Of a DNA stretch of 64,000 nt, positions 62,757 through 64,000 are shown one piece after another; position 1 is the first letter of the stretch; every line of letters starts with the position of its first letter. The notes below the pieces were generated by a model that was not told the origin of the DNA, did not search any database, and was given only the letters and a program-made list of their open reading frames with translations. Made by a program: the position numbers and the translations under genes. The stretch comes from Hippopus hippopus (taxonomy: Eukaryota; Mollusca; Bivalvia; Cardiida; Cardiidae). The stretch spans positions 43,018,360-43,082,359 of the forward strand of contig OX328107.1 of NCBI GenBank assembly GCA_946811185.2, in the 5' to 3' direction.

Positions 62757-62990
62757 TTAATAACCTTTTTTGCACCGAACGTACTTCGCCACGGTCATGT
62801 TACCTAATGCACTTGCCTCATAATATAACTTTTTTTTCCCGGAATGACCGGTCAAGTAAAACTTGAGGGCGGCGACCAAACGGATTAACATTGGAAAAGG
62901 GTCATCTTTATATTGGATAGTCTCTTTGTAAAGTTTATTAACATTTTTTGTCCAGAAAGCGAGTCGCTTGAAGCAATATACAACATACAT
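62757..62990 (-). pseudogene. possible PIF/Harbinger transposase fragment
   Basis: The minus frame reads LYKETIQYKDDPFPMLIRLV, then AALKFYLTG and ASALGNMTVAKYVRC before a stop. HARBI1-type transposases have LxALRFYATGS followed about 15 residues later by a helix-turn-helix SxSTVSRIV; spacing and character fit. The catalytic DDE region is absent. It abuts foldback element J3, which may have interrupted it. A chance resemblance cannot be excluded. Confidence 0.4.
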
Positions 62991-62998
62991 AGAGTATC

Positions 62999-63668
62999 TA
63001 TGGTGGCATATTTCTGCCGCGAGATACGAGATAGCTATCATGATAATTTTAGAAAACTATCGTGATAAAACAAAGTTTCCTAGAAATATTATCTAGATAA
63101 TAAAAATTTTCACGATAAAAATATCGGGATAATTCTACCTGTTATCATGATTTTTTTTGCTTCCGTGCCCATAACTGACATTCACGGTATCTATAATTAG
63201 ATACGGTTTCGGAACATCTTCGTCTACAACCTTATGAATTCTCCTTTTCCCTGAATGGTTTTAAAGTGTTCGTAGGAGGCATTTCGAGTCGTCTTTGTGA
63301 TTTTACAGATTTCTGTTCATTTCGAGTCTTGTCAAAATTTACCAATTAAGCTACAATTATTAATTATTTGAACTTTTACTTACTGCAGTCTTGTGAAGTC
63401 AAAAACTACCGAGTTCATCCAAATGATAAATTTTCTATTTATAGATATCGAGAAACAGGTAGAACTATCACGATAATTTTATCTTGCATGTCAGCTTCGT
63501 GCACGATTGAGAAATTTTGCGTTAAAATATTAAGTTTATCGTGATATTTTTTTCAGGAAACTTTTCACTATCTCGATAAAATTTTCAGGAAACTTTAATT
63601 TATCGCGATAGTTTTGTAAAATTATCATGATAGCTATCTCGTATCTCGTGGCAGAAATATGCCACCAT
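62999..63668. mobile_element. foldback element J-03
   Basis: TATGGTGGCATATTTCTGCC and its complement at the right end (GCAGAAATATGCCACCATA). The interior TTTCTATTTATAGATATCGA matches J-02. It abuts the Harbinger-like fragment and a 63670 foldback. Confidence 0.8.
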
Positions 63669-63669
63669 A

Positions 63670-63830
63670 AGGATCTTACAGGAGTGTTTATGTATTATCA
63701 TTTTATCAAACGGGTTGGCTAGAATTACATTTAAGTCAACGAATTTGATAAATATTATAATACATAAAAACACTAATGTGAGATTAATTTTATCTCATTA
63801 AACGAATGAAAGATAAATATGTATCCTCCA
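63670..63830. mobile_element. foldback (family O), second copy
   Basis: AGGATCTTACAGGAGTGTTT and TAATACATAAAAACACTAAT, followed by AAACGAATGAAAGATAAAT as in the 15096 copy. Confidence 0.65.
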
Positions 63831-64000
63831 TCATCACCTACAACATATACACTAAACAGAACTTCTAAAGGGCCATTTTTAAGCCGGAGTTCTCCATAGA
63901 CCTTTTTAGGCATCCGCTGTCCAGAAAAGGGGCGGTTCATTTATTTTGATGTTTTGGAGAATAACTGACCAGTGTAAAAGCATACTCCAGCCTAAGTTTG

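Overview
The window is animal nuclear DNA, most likely from a bivalve mollusc; a heterodont clam is a guess from repeat style. It is AT-rich and intron-bearing, has no bacterial-style gene packing, and is dominated by short non-autonomous DNA transposons (MITEs), tRNA-derived SINEs, minisatellites and microsatellites. Species identity is inference; nothing here names it directly.

The one gene I can reconstruct is a C-type lectin on the minus strand, 44309 to 39498. Four exons join in phase through consensus splice sites: a signal-peptide exon (44309-44225), a CTLD N-terminal exon (43294-43176), a CTLD middle exon (42509-42413) and a CTLD C-terminal exon (39718-39498). The predicted product is 173 residues: a secreted single-domain lectin with six canonical CTLD cysteines and a QPD sugar-specificity motif. 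Its introns hold a 27-bp minisatellite, a (GA)n tract beside a splice donor, several MITEs and a dead Tc1-like transposase.

Elsewhere coding sequence is relic or unproven. There are Tc1/mariner transposase fragments at 33795-33917 and 40247-40545, a PIF/Harbinger-like fragment near 62760-62990, a degraded open stretch at 23000-23465, and weak candidate exons near 18975-19312 and 55073-55124.

The rest is mostly repeat. Family A (about 39 copies; hairpin core CAGACTGCAC..GTGCAGTCTG) and family B (about 43 copies; core AGAAAATGCTGGTTACCAGC) both end in CCCTT/CTCTT next to TTAA, as do the elements at 34282-36562, 38251-38882 and 53182-53521. This suggests one piggyBac-type machinery moved several unrelated families. 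Family C (18 copies, ends TGAGCCATGCTCTG), D (inverted CCAAT hairpin), E (about 365 bp), J (TATGGTGGCATATTT foldbacks), M (double hairpin) and others add to this. Many are nested, so relative insertion order can be read. SINE copies with tRNA-like heads occur from 2771 to 59255.

Region by region: 1-12000 A/B/C MITEs, a purine-only satellite and family H; 12000-13700 a catacgttt minisatellite interrupted by a SINE; 13700-28500 mixed SINEs and MITEs plus two candidate coding relics; 28494-29627 elements M and J; 30490-33320 short palindromic repeats; 33746-36562 a Tc1 remnant and a large TTAA element; 37063-38882 a SINE, family E and two foldbacks; 39498-44309 the lectin gene; 44460-62510 dense A/B/C arrays; 62757-63790 Harbinger relic and foldbacks. 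No functional transposase and no bona fide tRNA or rRNA gene was recognised.
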